Assembly: GCA_019055375.1 (NCBI GenBank) | Contig: JAHQIW010007237.1 | Coordinates: forward strand, 62,001 to 126,000 | Reading direction: 5' to 3' | Source: Parelaphostrongylus tenuis | Lineage: Eukaryota; Nematoda; Chromadorea; Rhabditida; Metastrongylidae | DNA: 64,000 bases | Part shown: one piece after another, positions 1 to 12,200 of the stretch | Layout of the letters: each line of letters begins with the position of its first letter | How positions within the stretch are numbered: position 1 is the first letter of the stretch | Program-made: the position numbers and the translations under genes | Notes under the pieces: model-generated | Seen by the model: only the letters and a program-made list of their open reading frames with translations | Databases searched by the model: none | What the model was told of the DNA's origin: nothing

Positions 1-421
1 CCGCTTATAGAGCAGATTTATTCATCATATTTTCATCATAAATTAGTTCTAGTTCATAATGCATAAAAGTGGCAGGTATATAGGGACAACAGTCATAAAA
101 GTAATGGCACGTTATCCCACATACTGGTACCGTAATAAGGGTATTATATGGAATCCGCTTCTCTTAGCTAGGCAGTGAAAGTTATGGAAATACAACTGAA
201 GAGCTTTAGACGCATAATCTACAGAAAATATGGCGTTCATTGACTTAAAAAAAAACGAAGTCGTGCTTGTGGTTGTGAAACAGACCCGCGAAACGGCTCC
301 TATAGCCCAATGTAACTCTGTACTCGAGCTAACAGTTAACTTAATCGAAATCTGATAGATCACAGAAGAATTGTCGGGAAAGGGATTCCCCTTTACCACG
401 GAGGAAGATCAGTTAGAAGGA
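1..421 (-). other. Probable 3' UTR and downstream flank of the BPI-family gene
   Basis: This lies just past the TAA at 424-422. On the minus strand a canonical AATAAA hexamer occurs at 22-17, about 400 nt after the stop, and no closer canonical hexamer was seen. A 95-codon open frame at 399-112 lacks family resemblance and is treated as chance. Where the transcript ends cannot be shown. Confidence 0.35.
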
Positions 422-3400
422 TTAACATTGTGGTCCTCCAGTGAGTCCAAGTAGTGAAGGGGAGACCGTGATATCAGTGGCAATGTACAATCCATGTTCA
501 ATGATGCGGAACGACGGGTTGACAATGTTGATTGGTAGACCAGCCACACTTCCAGTAGGTATGTTGATCTGGATACCTTTTTGTAGTGTATCGCTCAGCA
601 TCTGTAAGTAAGGATTCAGTCTGAGAGAAGAAAAGCACGAAGTAGCAAATAGTATCAACTTGACAAGAAAAACCACTTTTTTTTTGAGAGCAAGTTTTGA
701 GCACTATTAAAGGAAAAAACTTCAAGTATCCATGTACTCTAATTATTTTGGTTTGCATAGTGTAAGGAAATACTAGTGAAGTGGTGAGCGATACGACGAA
801 TTTCAGTTCTGAGAGAAAAATTCAAATTATACAGCTCCATGAATGCTCAACATGCATCGCAACATAAACGATATTAGATTGTTGCTGAATTCTTCTCAAT
901 TTTTTCATTCGTTCTCGTTTACTAATTTTTTTCTATTTCACGATATTTTAGCGCAGTTCTGTGAATGAAGAGTATAACGTGGTGGTTCGAGATACCGCGC
1001 AATGCTCACGGGGTCACTTGTTCGATTGTGCGCCCCGAGCAAATCGAGCTCTGAATCCTATTAACATAGAAAGATTTGTATAAGATTTGCCTTTACACTC
1101 AGGCCAACTATAGATTTAAATACTTCGACAATGTCTCACGGAGTGCATTAGGCATCTCAACGGGATTGATCAATGGGTTCTGATCCCTATCTTGTTCTCC
1201 TTGAGATGTAAATTACACTGAAATTTGTGGACCTCAAATTATGAACAAAGGAGCAAGAACGACCGGACCAAAGTGTCTATCAGAGCACATCTAATCACTG
1301 AGCTACACGCGTTCGTCCACAGTACCAACGAATTTACGGAGTTGTTGGCATATTGAGCAGAAGAAAAGTGTTATACACTCGTCGAATTGAAGGTGTCACT
1401 GTCAGTGAGAACGTGAAGAGGGAGAAAAACAGTTATACTAGCTCACACAGAATTTATGAGGGCAAAATAGCACAGCAGACATTCTTCTTGATTTTAAACA
1501 AAAGCATGTGCAAATCCTATTCTTCACGACAATGATCATTTTGAAGTTTAGTTGGTAGTTTTCGCTTACAAGAGAACACATGAATATTCAATCTCATTCT
1601 TTGCAAAGGTATTATTCATAGCAGTGTTAGTAATCATTTCAAAGTATAAATCTCTGGCTCGAGCCCTACGTGGTCGGCTTTTAAACGAACCCTTTTATGA
1701 CAGTGTAGAGTTTGAAAGAAAATTATGTACCACACGAGCATATTTCTTGCCGGACAAAGCTGTTTTTTTAGACTATTAGTAATCATTCGATGTAGTTAGA
1801 TCTAAAGATTCCAGCGCTATGTTATTTTCTGGAAAGATCGTTCTTCTTCAATGGAAAGGAAAGAAAATATGAAATTACATACGCGAGGGGGATTTCGTCT
1901 TTTTAACGGGATAGAGGCACAGGGCGGATGTGGTCGATCCAACACGGCGGTCGACGGACTGGCCCTTCCGCGGACCATAAGAAAATACAATTCTTGTTAT
2001 GCACTCAAATTTGTTCCTCAAAACTCCAGATAAAGCATCTGATTCTAATACCAAACAAGTTTTGTAATCAATCATGGGTTTTTCGTGCTCCCAGCGAAGT
2101 AATAGTTGGATTGCGCGGTCGATGCAAAACATGATATCATTTCGAATATTATAGCGTCATAAAAGTGTCCTTTTGAAAACCGGGTACGTGCGACTCTAGC
2201 TAGAGATTGAAGCGTTCGAATGATTACTAACACTTCTACGAAAAGTTCTTGCATCTAGTTATACACACATAGCCGTAATATTTTTTTTGCAAACCATATG
2301 ATTACCTTTTGGATGAGTTCCTTTCCGAGATTTCCGAGATTATCAAGAGCGTCCTGAGGCAAACCCAATGTTCCATCTTTGTCCGTCAACTTGAGATTCG
2401 TAATCATTGCTGTTCCCACGAGTCGGTTTCCTTGCAGTTGTGCCACGATAACCACTGTTGCCGCAATTGTTATAGTTCCAACCTTATATACATGTTTTAC
2501 GCCCATAAACCATCACTCATTGGAAACAAAAAAAAAACAAAAAAATGGGTTTGAGCTGTTGTTCAAAACACATCCTAGTGAGGTCTCAAGTATATTGATG
2601 TTTGAAGCATGGGTAATTACTATTATCAGTGCAGCTGATGACCTAGCTATAAGCTTTATCTTTATATCATTAAGAGTCATAAGATCTTCCAAAATTCATT
2701 TGTCGGCTTCAGTGTCTTGTTGCTAATCGTGATTTATTGTTGCCGCGAGATCAACACTCATTCACTAGTAATGGACTGATTGCTCAATGTGACTAATAGG
2801 CTAAGGATTCATTAAATATAAATAGTAATGTTACATCGCTTATCTGCGTTTGAGAGTTTAACTATTTCACTTTAGGCTCATTATCATGATCATTAAGGAG
2901 AGAGAACTTTTCTGTAAAATGTCGTTTTGTGCTTTGATGAGAGAAAAAAAGTGACGGCAGCCGTTTTCTTTCTTCAATGAAAAACGAAGTTCATTAAAGT
3001 TCACATAAGTATGGGACGGTATTTTCACATTCAGCAAGTAAAGGTCTAAAAACGATGTTAGAATGATTGAAAATACCCTGTTATTGGTACCGTAGATGTA
3101 AAGGTCAGCATCAGCAACCAAATCGAGGATCACCGTGCCTGAAAATTCGAGAAATATGACAAAGGAACGAAAACTTTGGAGCGCTTGTTGTTTAGCAAAG
3201 TGGACTCGAAAGTGCAGGTGAAATTGGAACTACCTCAAGTAAACAAATATACTTGTAACAATATTCGTCTTGGCCTTGATATGAATTGGTTAAAGAAACA
3301 ATCAAAAACTTTGTATGTGCCTTTCATATTATTACATAATCATAAATGACGCTGATTGCATTCATGAGCTGCAATATCAACTTTGATAATGCTAAAAGGT

Positions 3401-6400
3401 AATCAGACTCTGGTTGTTGCACAAGCTTAAAACATTGGCTACTGTGCTACATAACCGTTTTTTGAAGAAGCCTTTTCATAACGCTGTAACACAAGGAAAA
3501 CATTTGTGTTTCACACATGCATATTTCTCGCGGAAAAGAACTGTACCCTAGAATTATGAGTAACCATCCGACAATGTACGGATACGGAGATTGACTTATA
3601 GGACTCCTGTCCGCAACACGTCTCTTCCATGACAACTTCTTTTTCAAGAAGAGCGAAGAGCGCCGATGGACTTGGGAGTCCCCTGATAGCACGACTTATG
3701 CGGAGATCGATCATATACTTGTAAAAAGAAAATGACGCCTTTTCGACACTTCAGTGGTTTCCGGATTCTGACGGAATCTGATAACCACCTCTTATATGCA
3801 AAGATTCGATTCAGCCATAAGGTAGAAAATAAATGCTGTTATCGCTCAATAAAGGCAAAAGAAGTCGTGTACGACGAGAATGTTCTCAATAAAAACCTCT
3901 CCTCATACAACTGGCAAATAAAGCAAACTCGATCGAAGTCTACAAGCTGTTGTCGATAGGCTTAAGACCTTTGCCAAACTAGCATCAGTTTCCACAGAAA
4001 AAAATTCTGAGCACATCTCCGCAATTACCAAGGAGTTGCCCGAAAAGGGAATTAAACGAAGCTTTTACTTCTGCAACACGCCGAGCTAGTGCGATAATCA
4101 ATGTTAGCTAAAGTAGATCCTCGCAAAAAGATCTACTTCAGCACAAGCAGAAAAAGTTGTCAGAAGCGCATAAACAGAAGGAAGAGACAGTTAATGAAGA
4201 ATCCATGGTGCGAAGGTAAGCAAATAGAACTGTATGGTTCTCCAATCAAGGAGACCACTTCGTACGTGTATTTTAGACGTTCAGTGAACATGGTGAACAA
4301 CACGAAGGAGGAAGTAGACAGAAGAAGGGGAGCAGCATGGACTGCATTCGGGTCTCTCAAAGAAGCCATCGACCAGATAGTGGACCACAGACTCAGCGCT
4401 CACCTTTATGATTGGACGGTCCTCCCAGCACTGTGTTACAAAACAAAGACGTGGGATGACTCTACAACCTACGTCAAGAAGTCGGCGTAGAACTCATTGG
4501 GAGCTTGAGCGAACTTATGATAATCAACTGGCACTCTCAACGTCTAGCTGGTTTGCGCAGCTTCGATCTTCGAAAATTTCCATCTTCATAATCCAGAGAT
4601 ATATACATCGCTAGCGAAACACAGATGGGTCGGTCATCTGATAAGAAGAAGAGAGGATTGATGGACGAAAAGAACAGTGAAGTGGCCTCCAAGAGGATGC
4701 ATGCGCCTTGTCGGAGGACAATCAAAACGATAGATGTGTTTGTGAGTAACGTCAATCATCTGTAACTGCAAATGGCAATGAGTTCGGATTCACGGAAAAG
4801 GCCTCATGTACGTCAACCGTGCCCGAAGCAGACCACCAGCATAAAAGACAGTTACGCGAGAGAAAAACGAATGGAATCTATGCTGGGGCCCTCACTACCA
4901 ATAAGGGCAGGCTGGTCAAGTATCCAAGCAAGTAAGTTTGATAATCATTCGATGGCTCAAAGCTCGCTAACTCTGAGGCTAAAAATGATTTCCAGAACTA
5001 TCAAAAGAAGATTACGTATCGCACTCAAATTTTCCTCAGTACATAAGAGTTATATTATACAAGAAAAGCATGTGAGTGTAGAGGAAATCATGGTGCATCA
5101 GAGTAATGCAAAAGAAACTCGAAGATTTTTCTCACAGAACAGAGAAACAAACCCTAATTAAATAACGAAAATCGCTCGTCCTTGGCAAATTACGCTGTGA
5201 GATCGATAAACTGTCGTATCGAAAAGTGTTAAACAGGCAATTCTCGTCTAAAAATAACTAAGCAAAGAGTGGGACTGAAGACTTCAATTGATTTAGTGAA
5301 TCTGCTTAGCAAAATTGAGTTCCCTCTCTAATTCTATTACAACTGACTTTTTTTAATGCCAGAATCTTAGAGGACTCTACGTTATATTGGATGGATATCA
5401 AGTCTATTTCAATCAAAGTAACTATACAATCTATGCTTCTCAGCTCATTGAGCTGTATGCTTATTTAGAGAAGGAAAAGATGCAGAAAAAATTTCGAATA
5501 TTCGCCATTTCGTAGGACATTATCAACATAACGGCCATTTTTGGGTTGATTTTTTGATTTTGTTAGACTTATAGGACTCACCGCCTTGAGCTTGACTGAA
5601 GATCACTGAAGGTGCTCGAGCAGTGCGTATCACAATGGAAATTTTCTGATTAGGATATTTCTCGCGAACGGCTGGCAGAATATCACCGAAGCAAATCCCA
5701 AGATCAGCCAGACCACCTGCATCATCTTGTCGTTTGCCTCTTTCTTGCGTAGACCGTCGACTTCGCAACTTTTTGAGCTTCCGCAGTGCCTTTCTCAAGC
5801 GGCTTGATTCCTCGTCTTCGTCAAGCTTAACATAATTAACTTAGTATCTCAGCTGCGCTTTCATAAATTTTCGTAGATAAAGTATTCGACTGTAGTGATT
5901 TGACCAAGCCAATTTATAGAAAATTAGAACAAAACGAGGAATTCGTACTTCATCTAGAATACCAAACTATCATCAACTGAATAGCTTCGGAAGTCATTTC
6001 TAGCAAACGCTTAGGCAAACAGTAGGCTTTCCTGGATGGTCTGATTCTATCACAAAATTTGCGGATGAATTTCATTCCACGACTTCAGAATAATACATTT
6101 GCCCCTAAATGAGTTAAGATGCCGCAAATTTTGCAAAAAATTTTAGGTTACTTGAAGAAGGAACTAAACAGCCTGTAGAATCAGATATTATCGTATAATT
6201 GACAAATCAGGCCTGATTACTTATCAATAAACATATCATGGATTGGAGCTCACAAGAAATGTCTTAGATTAAGGTCCAGTTCATACGAGACTTTGGCAAT
6301 TCCATATTACCTTGCTGTTTGTCTGTCTGTCTAAATGCCAACGAATAACCATTTCACCTCGACTTCTGTACCTTCCAGTCCTTCGTCCTCGTCTTCGCTA

Positions 6401-8365
6401 CATGTTGTCTTTAGAAGTTCACCAATCCTTGGAGTATCAGGCCCAATTTGGAACGTCAGAAATTGTTTTCTACAAAAAAAGATGTAATAGTATGGATTTC
6501 TTGAACAAATTTCAAATTCGCTTTCTGAAAAGTTCACATATTGCTGATTTATCTATTTAATTCTTCATCGTTTTTGAAGAGCTTTTACGATATTCAGATT
6601 TTCACTCAGAAGGGTTTGACAGTGTTGAACGCGGGCGACCAGACAATAACGCAGCTCCAAAAGGGGAACGCAAAGCCGTCTATGAGGCTTACGTATTCAG
6701 CAAGGAACTTCACATTCTCGTTGGCGGAATCGAACCTGGGATAACAGGCCCATCAAATGGAATTCACCGCATTACTCTGTTTATGACCAAACCTGGGAAT
6801 CGGCTGAGATGACTTTACTGCACCAGCCTTTCTCGGTTACGTTCCGCGCTCAACTATCAAAATTTGTATGCAGTGACATCCTATTCTTCTTCAAGGCCCC
6901 GTCTGCTATTTAGAAAAGAGATCATAAGCCTCAGTTTTGAAACTTAACCGAATGAACAGAACATGTTCATTGGGTCAGCAAGCAGTCTTGTTTTTGTAGT
7001 GCGCTAATCATCAATCCTATGTGTGCATTCAAGGGGAGAGCCAACCGTTAAGGGGTTTGATCTGTTAAACACATATCGCCATATAATGCCTTAATGTCTT
7101 ATATTGCAGGAGTGACAGCAGCGCATGGCCTTTGGTAGTGTACCGATAGTATGCGCCACGGAACGGGTCAAACACGGATCCAGCTCTCTCCTGAGGTCTC
7201 AAGTCTTGCATATCACTCGGCATTCTTGCACTGACTAACCAGTAATTGAGATTTCGCATACTCCATTATTCTCAATGCAATTTCGTACAGTTCGTATAAT
7301 TTTGAAGTTCGGCTTCCCTCTCTAATTTCCGAATTGCCCTATATTTTATTTTCTTCGTTGATTGATCTATACTATGTAGATATTGAAAAACTTTACTCAT
7401 TTAGTATTTCGACATCTCACTCAAAGTCGCATATAGGCTAACTGGTTCTTGAAATTTCATTCTTGTAGAGCAGGGTAATGATAATACCGACCACTGCAGT
7501 AGATTGCCTGTAGAAACAATCACTTTAAACGAGTATTTGGCATGATTACCGTTCTACACACAGGGGAATGGCCGAGCGAGGATACCAGTTCGAGCGGTGC
7601 GTCGCCAAAGGAAATTCGACTCAAACGACAATGAAAATGAAGACTCAAAGCAGGAACAAATGATTGCCGACAGTCGAGTATAATCATCGGCCTTGAGAAA
7701 TGACGAATCAGTTGGAACTTTAGCCAAACAAAGTTTTCTGTTAATCTGGCAGTATTGGCTCAATCAACATGGAGGTTATACTACATAGTTTCCCCGCATT
7801 TTAATTCTGTTACCGCTATATCATAATGCTTGCATGTATAAGGTTCAACTACCGAGGTTTGAGATACACGATGTGAACACAACAATTAAGAAGAGCGGCA
7901 TGGCAATACAGGCAAGTCCAAGCAGACAGTCTGTCATCGTGAGGAATATGGTACAAAGAAACAAAATCTCACACTGTGATTAACTCAGCAGCGACTATAC
8001 AACTATCGCTACACTATCTGTTTTATAATTCAACGAATGAATGACTAAACATTGTAGCGTCTCCAAAGGCATAGGAAGGTTATTCCACTCTTTCCTGCAT
8101 AATACTTCAGCTTCATATATGCCATCATAAAGCTAACAATGTAGATAATGCAATCACTGCAATGCATCGGCGCAAAAGCAAAAACTTTCTAAATTGACAT
8201 TACTATAGTCAATACTGTATATTATAAAAAAAAGAGAATTATCAAAATTTATGGATTTTCCAGAGTTCTAACCTTCTTGTTCTATCTAAATAAAATTGTG
8301 AAGAGTAGATTCAAATCGAAGGCATACATTATAAAATATATGTATATATAATTATATATGCATAT

Positions 8366-8409
<44 letters not shown>

Positions 8410-9243
8410 GTGTATCTTTAAATTGGTTAGTGAGGAACAAATGATAAATCGGCTAGAAAAACTAGTGTATGGAACACAGTTTTTTTCCTTTTGCTGGAGC
8501 GTTGTAAGAAAATCTTTCTGAAAATAGCCACGTAGGCATTAGTCATAGATTTAAGCTATCAAATGATTACTAACATTCTTATCAAAAATTCTTGTACAGC
8601 AAGGAGTCGCTTCTCCATTTCTCCTTAAATAACCGAAAAGAACCATATATACATACATATATATATATGCTATTATTTATTTATTTAGTTAGTTATTTAT
8701 GTGTTCATCATGATACAGTAAATCTTGGGTTGAGGAGCTCTGATTGGTTGAGGAGCTGTCGTGAATAGTTACAAAACGCTAATGTCAGGCGTTATGTGTA
8801 AAAAATAACAATAAAGTCGACATCAAATGAAATAAGCAGACCTATGTAGTTGATAGAACAGTGTGTTGATGGTGTAGTCGCTCAAAATGAATTCCACCAT
8901 ATGGGTACCGTACGGGTGAGGGAATGAGGTGGGGAATGCACCGAACGGTGTTCCTGAAAAGAATTTCAAAACGATTAACAATAGTTTCGCCCAGTAAGAT
9001 AATGCTTCTACAAACAGGCTTAGTCATTATTTTTTACGCATTTCCAATTAGCCACCACGAAGATTTCGTTTTGACTAAGTTTTCGGAAGAAAGAGCAACA
9101 GGCATCCTACCTCCTTGGCCGTTCTCACTGAATTCGCCGCTGAGATTAACGGTGAAATCGTATGATGTGGCTTGAGTGTTCAACAGTTGTACACTCAGAT
9201 AGAGATTGCTCAGCTTGCGCTCAAAAGGAAAAGTTACTTCACA
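422..9243 (-). CDS. C-terminal BPI domain exons (12-18)
   Basis: Exon 12 (9243-9111) begins CEVTFPFERKLSNLYLS and contains a possible N-glycosylation site, NLS at 547. Exon 13 carries HMVEFILSDYTINTLFYQL, the family C-domain signature. Exon 14 (6469-6358) has IGPDTPRIGELLKTTC followed by an acidic run. Exon 15 (5825-5582) starts LDEDEESSRL, becomes strongly basic (RKALRKLKKLRSRRS) and returns to fold sequence at ICFGDILPAVREKYPNQ. Exons 16 and 17 encode TVILDLVADADLYIYG and the GNRLVGTAMI strand. Exon 18 (601-422) encodes MLSDTLQKGIQINIP through to the stop codon at 424-422. The phases 0/1/2/0/1/0/0 across these joins are consistent. The exon 17 acceptor (ATATAAG) and the exon 15 acceptor (TGTTAAG) are weak, and exon 18 may begin slightly upstream. 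Confidence 0.8.
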
Positions 9244-12200
9244 CTGAGATTTAGAAGACTTTGCCAACAAGCTCCCTGCTGTTTATTAATCTCATTGCAA
9301 AAGTTCTATTCTTCTAACTCTTTCAGCTTTTTGATTAAGATTAGTACATTTTTAGTATGTGTTACCATAAACATTTTCTACTCCAACATTTTAGTTTTCA
9401 CGTACCAGGTCAAGATTGGCCGCTAGTTGTCTCAAGAACGATAATGGGTCGTCGGCAGCACCATTAGTGGGTGGACATCTTGCACACGTAGGAGGAGGCG
9501 GCGGCATTAATCGGACCAGCGGAGCACCAGGTATCTAAAAAACTGACTTTTCTCCTAGGTAGACTCATCTAATCCGTAAGATGTTTATGCTCAATGTAAT
9601 ATTGATTGTAAATATTTTGCAGCGTTTCCTACTATAGATTATCCATGCACTTAACTATAATCTGCATTCATTTTCATTTTTTCTTGTTTCATAAGATTCC
9701 AGTTCTCATACAGTGCGGATTTCAACATGTACTAGACTCGCTTCGTTATCGCTTAACTATAGCTCAGGAAGATTGGCGGGTTTGTTCATGAGTATGGCTG
9801 AGAATCCATCTTTTTCAAGTATCTCGTAGAGTGCTGATCAAGCTGACTCTCCTCGCACTTCTCGATTGAATTACTAGAATCTTCTCAAGATTTCACTGCA
9901 GCGGGCGGCCTTTGTGATCATTAGGGAGTATTACTCAAACAGAGCTGGTAATAGATCAACGGTTGGTAGACTTTGATGGCCAGAAGATGGAATAGATAGT
10001 CATGTGCGTATTGTATGGTATAGCCAGTCACCGCTTTATCAACGATACATATACGTTATATATCCAGAAAGTGAGAAAAGTTCTGTCATAATTTTTAGGT
10101 ATTCAACAGTAAGAAAATTTTGTATAAACAAATAAATCCATTCAGTTGGAGGAATAATTACGTTTATTGGATCAACAACCATAACAATAAACAAAAAAGT
10201 TCATGACAAATCTCAAAATTGCCGTGTTTGGCCTCTATGCATTTAAGAAATCGCTTGCGAAAATTAACAGCGATGACTGCATACGTTCCCACCATAATAT
10301 CGTCCCAAACGCGTGTTGAAGCCTTTTCAAGCGCGTCTACGGTATTGTAGCGCGTAGCTAAGACTCTTTCCTCCATTATGGATCACACGGAGTTGGATGA
10401 GATCCGGCAAGTCTGACTACCAAATGTCCCTCCCTCGAAAGTCTGGAAACTGCACTTGACAAACGGCAACCGAATGTCCAGAAGTCTAGTCCTGCTGAGG
10501 CGTAAATCCGTCGACGCTAAAGTGCTGTATAGTCCAAGGCTCCTGTACGGCCGTAAAACTTCCTGGTGAAAGCTGGGAGCGTTGATTTTGACGTTTCAGT
10601 AGATGATTGCCAGCGGCGTCTTTCCGGTGGCGCAAGTGCCGGCCAAGACCATCACAGAGGTCCGAAAGTGACTGCGACCCACGGTTTTTGTTACTGTGGA
10701 CTCTGCTGACCATTCATGAGAAATTCACGTGGATTCTGGCGATTGTGGAGTGGTGCGACTGTGTCGATATCTTCTCATCCGGGAAAAGCACCTTTGACAA
10801 ACAAGCACCAGCTATTAAACGAGTCATTCGGCGAGCCTTTGAAAGCGCTTTTTTTGTGTCACAAGGTGAAGACGAGTAAACTTGTGACTGCGCAGTTTCA
10901 GATTCTTTTGACACTGTTTTGGATGCTCCACTCGCGACTCCCGAGCTTCTTTTGTTATTTTGCGTCGAACCCTCCGAATTTTGTTAGATTTGGCTACGGA
11001 TCTTCCGAATGTTTTCCGGAGTGAAGAAGATGGTTGGACGGTATTTTCAAGGACGATCCTCAATCACCTCAGTTTCTTTAAGGCGTTTGAAGGCTTGCAG
11101 ATACTTACTGGTTCTAAAACCAGTTATTTATAAAATCTTAGCCGTTTTCATTCCCTTCTTATGCAACTCAACTACTGCGTTATGTTCATGAGTCAAGTCG
11201 GACAAAAGCTTGCAATCAAGTGGCTGGGAAGTACATGGGAGGCGGTTAGTAGTCGCCTCCAACAAATAAGCTCCCCGCTCCTTCGAGGGAAACTGGCAAG
11301 CTACTCATGAGCACCCAGCTCACACGTTTAGAGCCTAGCAAGCTATACGTTGGGTATCAAATTACTGAGTGCATACTTGAGTTCTAGCTGTTCAATGTGG
11401 AATTTCTCTGCACAGCCGCTTATGCTGAGTATGTGAGAATTCCTGTTATTTTAGTAATAAAACGTAATCACTGGTCAGAATGCGGTAACACTGAAAGTAT
11501 AGCTGCAAGAGATTGGCTGAATCAAGAACGGTGGTACCGATGTGTTCTGTTAAGGCGAAACAGGCGCCTATATAGCACATAGACCTAAATGGCTCAAAGC
11601 ATGATATATCCTTATCAGAGTCATTTAGAAAGTTCAAGTAAGGCTTTCGCGACTCACATACACTGATTCTATTGGCATTATTATTCTTGCTGATCTCAAA
11701 AGTCAACATAAATTTCATCAGAGACGGAAAATCAAAGAAACACATAGAGAGTCTAAAAACCTTAGTTCCGCGTTTCTCTGATGGGAGCAACATGCATCCA
11801 TTTCAGTCAAGCATCGTTAAAGCTGATTGCATTATCATTCGGCCCATACAGTGAATTACTTTATCGTAGTCACATACGTGGGGCGGGGTGCCGTGGCCCA
11901 GTGGTTGTGATGCTCGTCACGGCGAGCGCAGGGCCGTACCTCATCCCTAGCATTCTTCAGCCTTAGCCGTCTACAATTAACTCCCTATGGTATACGTACA
12001 GCCAGGGTATTCTCAATAATACGAGGAGACCTGGTCAACCAGTAGTCTACGACGTTTAAGAAGAAAACAAAAAACGAATTGAAGGCTGGAAAACTACTGG
12101 GATACGCACAGTGGAAAAAACACGTACACACTAAGAAGATCGCATCAGTAAAGTAGAGTATCAAGTGCCGTATAACTTGTTCCACACGCTTGGTCACAAC

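Noticed and set aside
8337..8412. TA tract as a cruciform or origin element
   Set aside because: Simple microsatellite; nothing around it suggests function.
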